Shown piece after piece: positions 6,023 to 6,077 of a stretch of 6,077 bases of DNA. Where the stretch lies: the NCBI GenBank assembly GCA_949127695.1, contig CASBQH010000321.1:1-6077 (forward strand). The letters run 5' to 3'. Source of the DNA: Synechococcales cyanobacterium PMM_0073 (lineage in GTDB: Bacteria > Cyanobacteriota > Cyanobacteriia > Elainellales > Elainellaceae). The translations under genes and the position numbers were made by a program. The first letter of the stretch is position 1. Each line of letters starts with the position of its first letter. The notes under the pieces are model-generated. The model was not told where the DNA came from. It saw only the letters and a list, made by a program, of their open reading frames with translations, and made no database searches.

Positions 6023-6077
6023 ATGTCTGTTGTATCAGAACAAGAAACTATGACAACTGCCTTGCAGCAAGGCACAG
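6023..6077 (+). CDS. 5' end of a gene cut by the window edge, possibly psbA-like (photosystem II D1)
   Basis: Eighteen codons are visible: MSVVSEQET followed by MTTALQQGT. The second segment, from the in-frame ATG at 6050, resembles the conserved D1 N-terminus MTT-x-LQ, so the true start may be 6050 with a leader of about 46 nt, a length usual for psbA. D1 normally continues with R and then S or A, whereas here G and T follow, so a divergent D1-type protein or an unrelated gene are both possible. No clear Shine-Dalgarno precedes either ATG. Nine residues cannot settle identity. Confidence 0.45.
   Translation, partial: MSVVSEQETMTTALQQGT

Noticed and set aside
1..6077. HIP1 octamer GCGATCGC as a cyanobacterial marker
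   Set aside because: Only partial matches were found (for example GCGATCGG near 4953), so the cyanobacterial assignment rests on gene content.

Overview
The window looks cyanobacterial. It holds a ClpC-type Hsp100 unfoldase of the cyanobacterial/plastid kind, a tRNA-His with a genome-encoded G-1 and no encoded CCA, a membrane-anchored TPR protein of a style common in cyanobacteria, and at the right edge nine residues that resemble the start of photosystem II D1. The genus cannot be fixed from the sequence. No perfect HIP1 (GCGATCGC) was seen.

Layout. (1) Positions 1-1968, minus strand: clpC-family gene, 656 N-terminal codons, with its 3' end beyond the left edge. (2) Positions 1969-2457: a long upstream region of clpC. 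On the minus strand it holds a 25-codon ORF with a perfect AGGAGG Shine-Dalgarno, a nested inverted-repeat structure between that ORF and clpC, and another inverted repeat further upstream. On the plus strand it holds a TTGACA-type promoter candidate and an extended -10 just before the tRNA. (3) Positions 2458-2531: tRNA-His(GTG). (4) Positions 2532-2899: a gene-poor spacer ending in a good promoter (TATAAT at 2791) and a leader with a 14-bp tandem duplication. (5) Positions 2900-5806, plus strand: a 968-residue membrane protein with signal peptide, one transmembrane helix, a long helical rod and eight TPRs. (6) Positions 5839-5955: a 38-residue single-span membrane protein, 32 bp downstream. 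(7) From 6023: the first codons of a gene cut by the right edge, possibly psbA-like.

The most striking item is the rod of the TPR protein. It is built from fifteen tandem copies of a 29-residue unit, all exactly 29 long except one of 33. Twenty-nine residues equals two hendecads plus one heptad, giving about 3.63 residues per hydrophobic turn, so the rod should be nearly straight. With the membrane anchor at one end and an eight-TPR platform at the other, the architecture suggests a membrane-tethered spacer or scaffold reaching tens of nanometres into the cytoplasm. That function is inference.

The leftward clpC unit and the rightward tRNA and TPR units are divergently arranged and need not be functionally linked. 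The TPR gene and the 38-residue gene may be co-transcribed. No mobile element, CRISPR array or integrase was seen.
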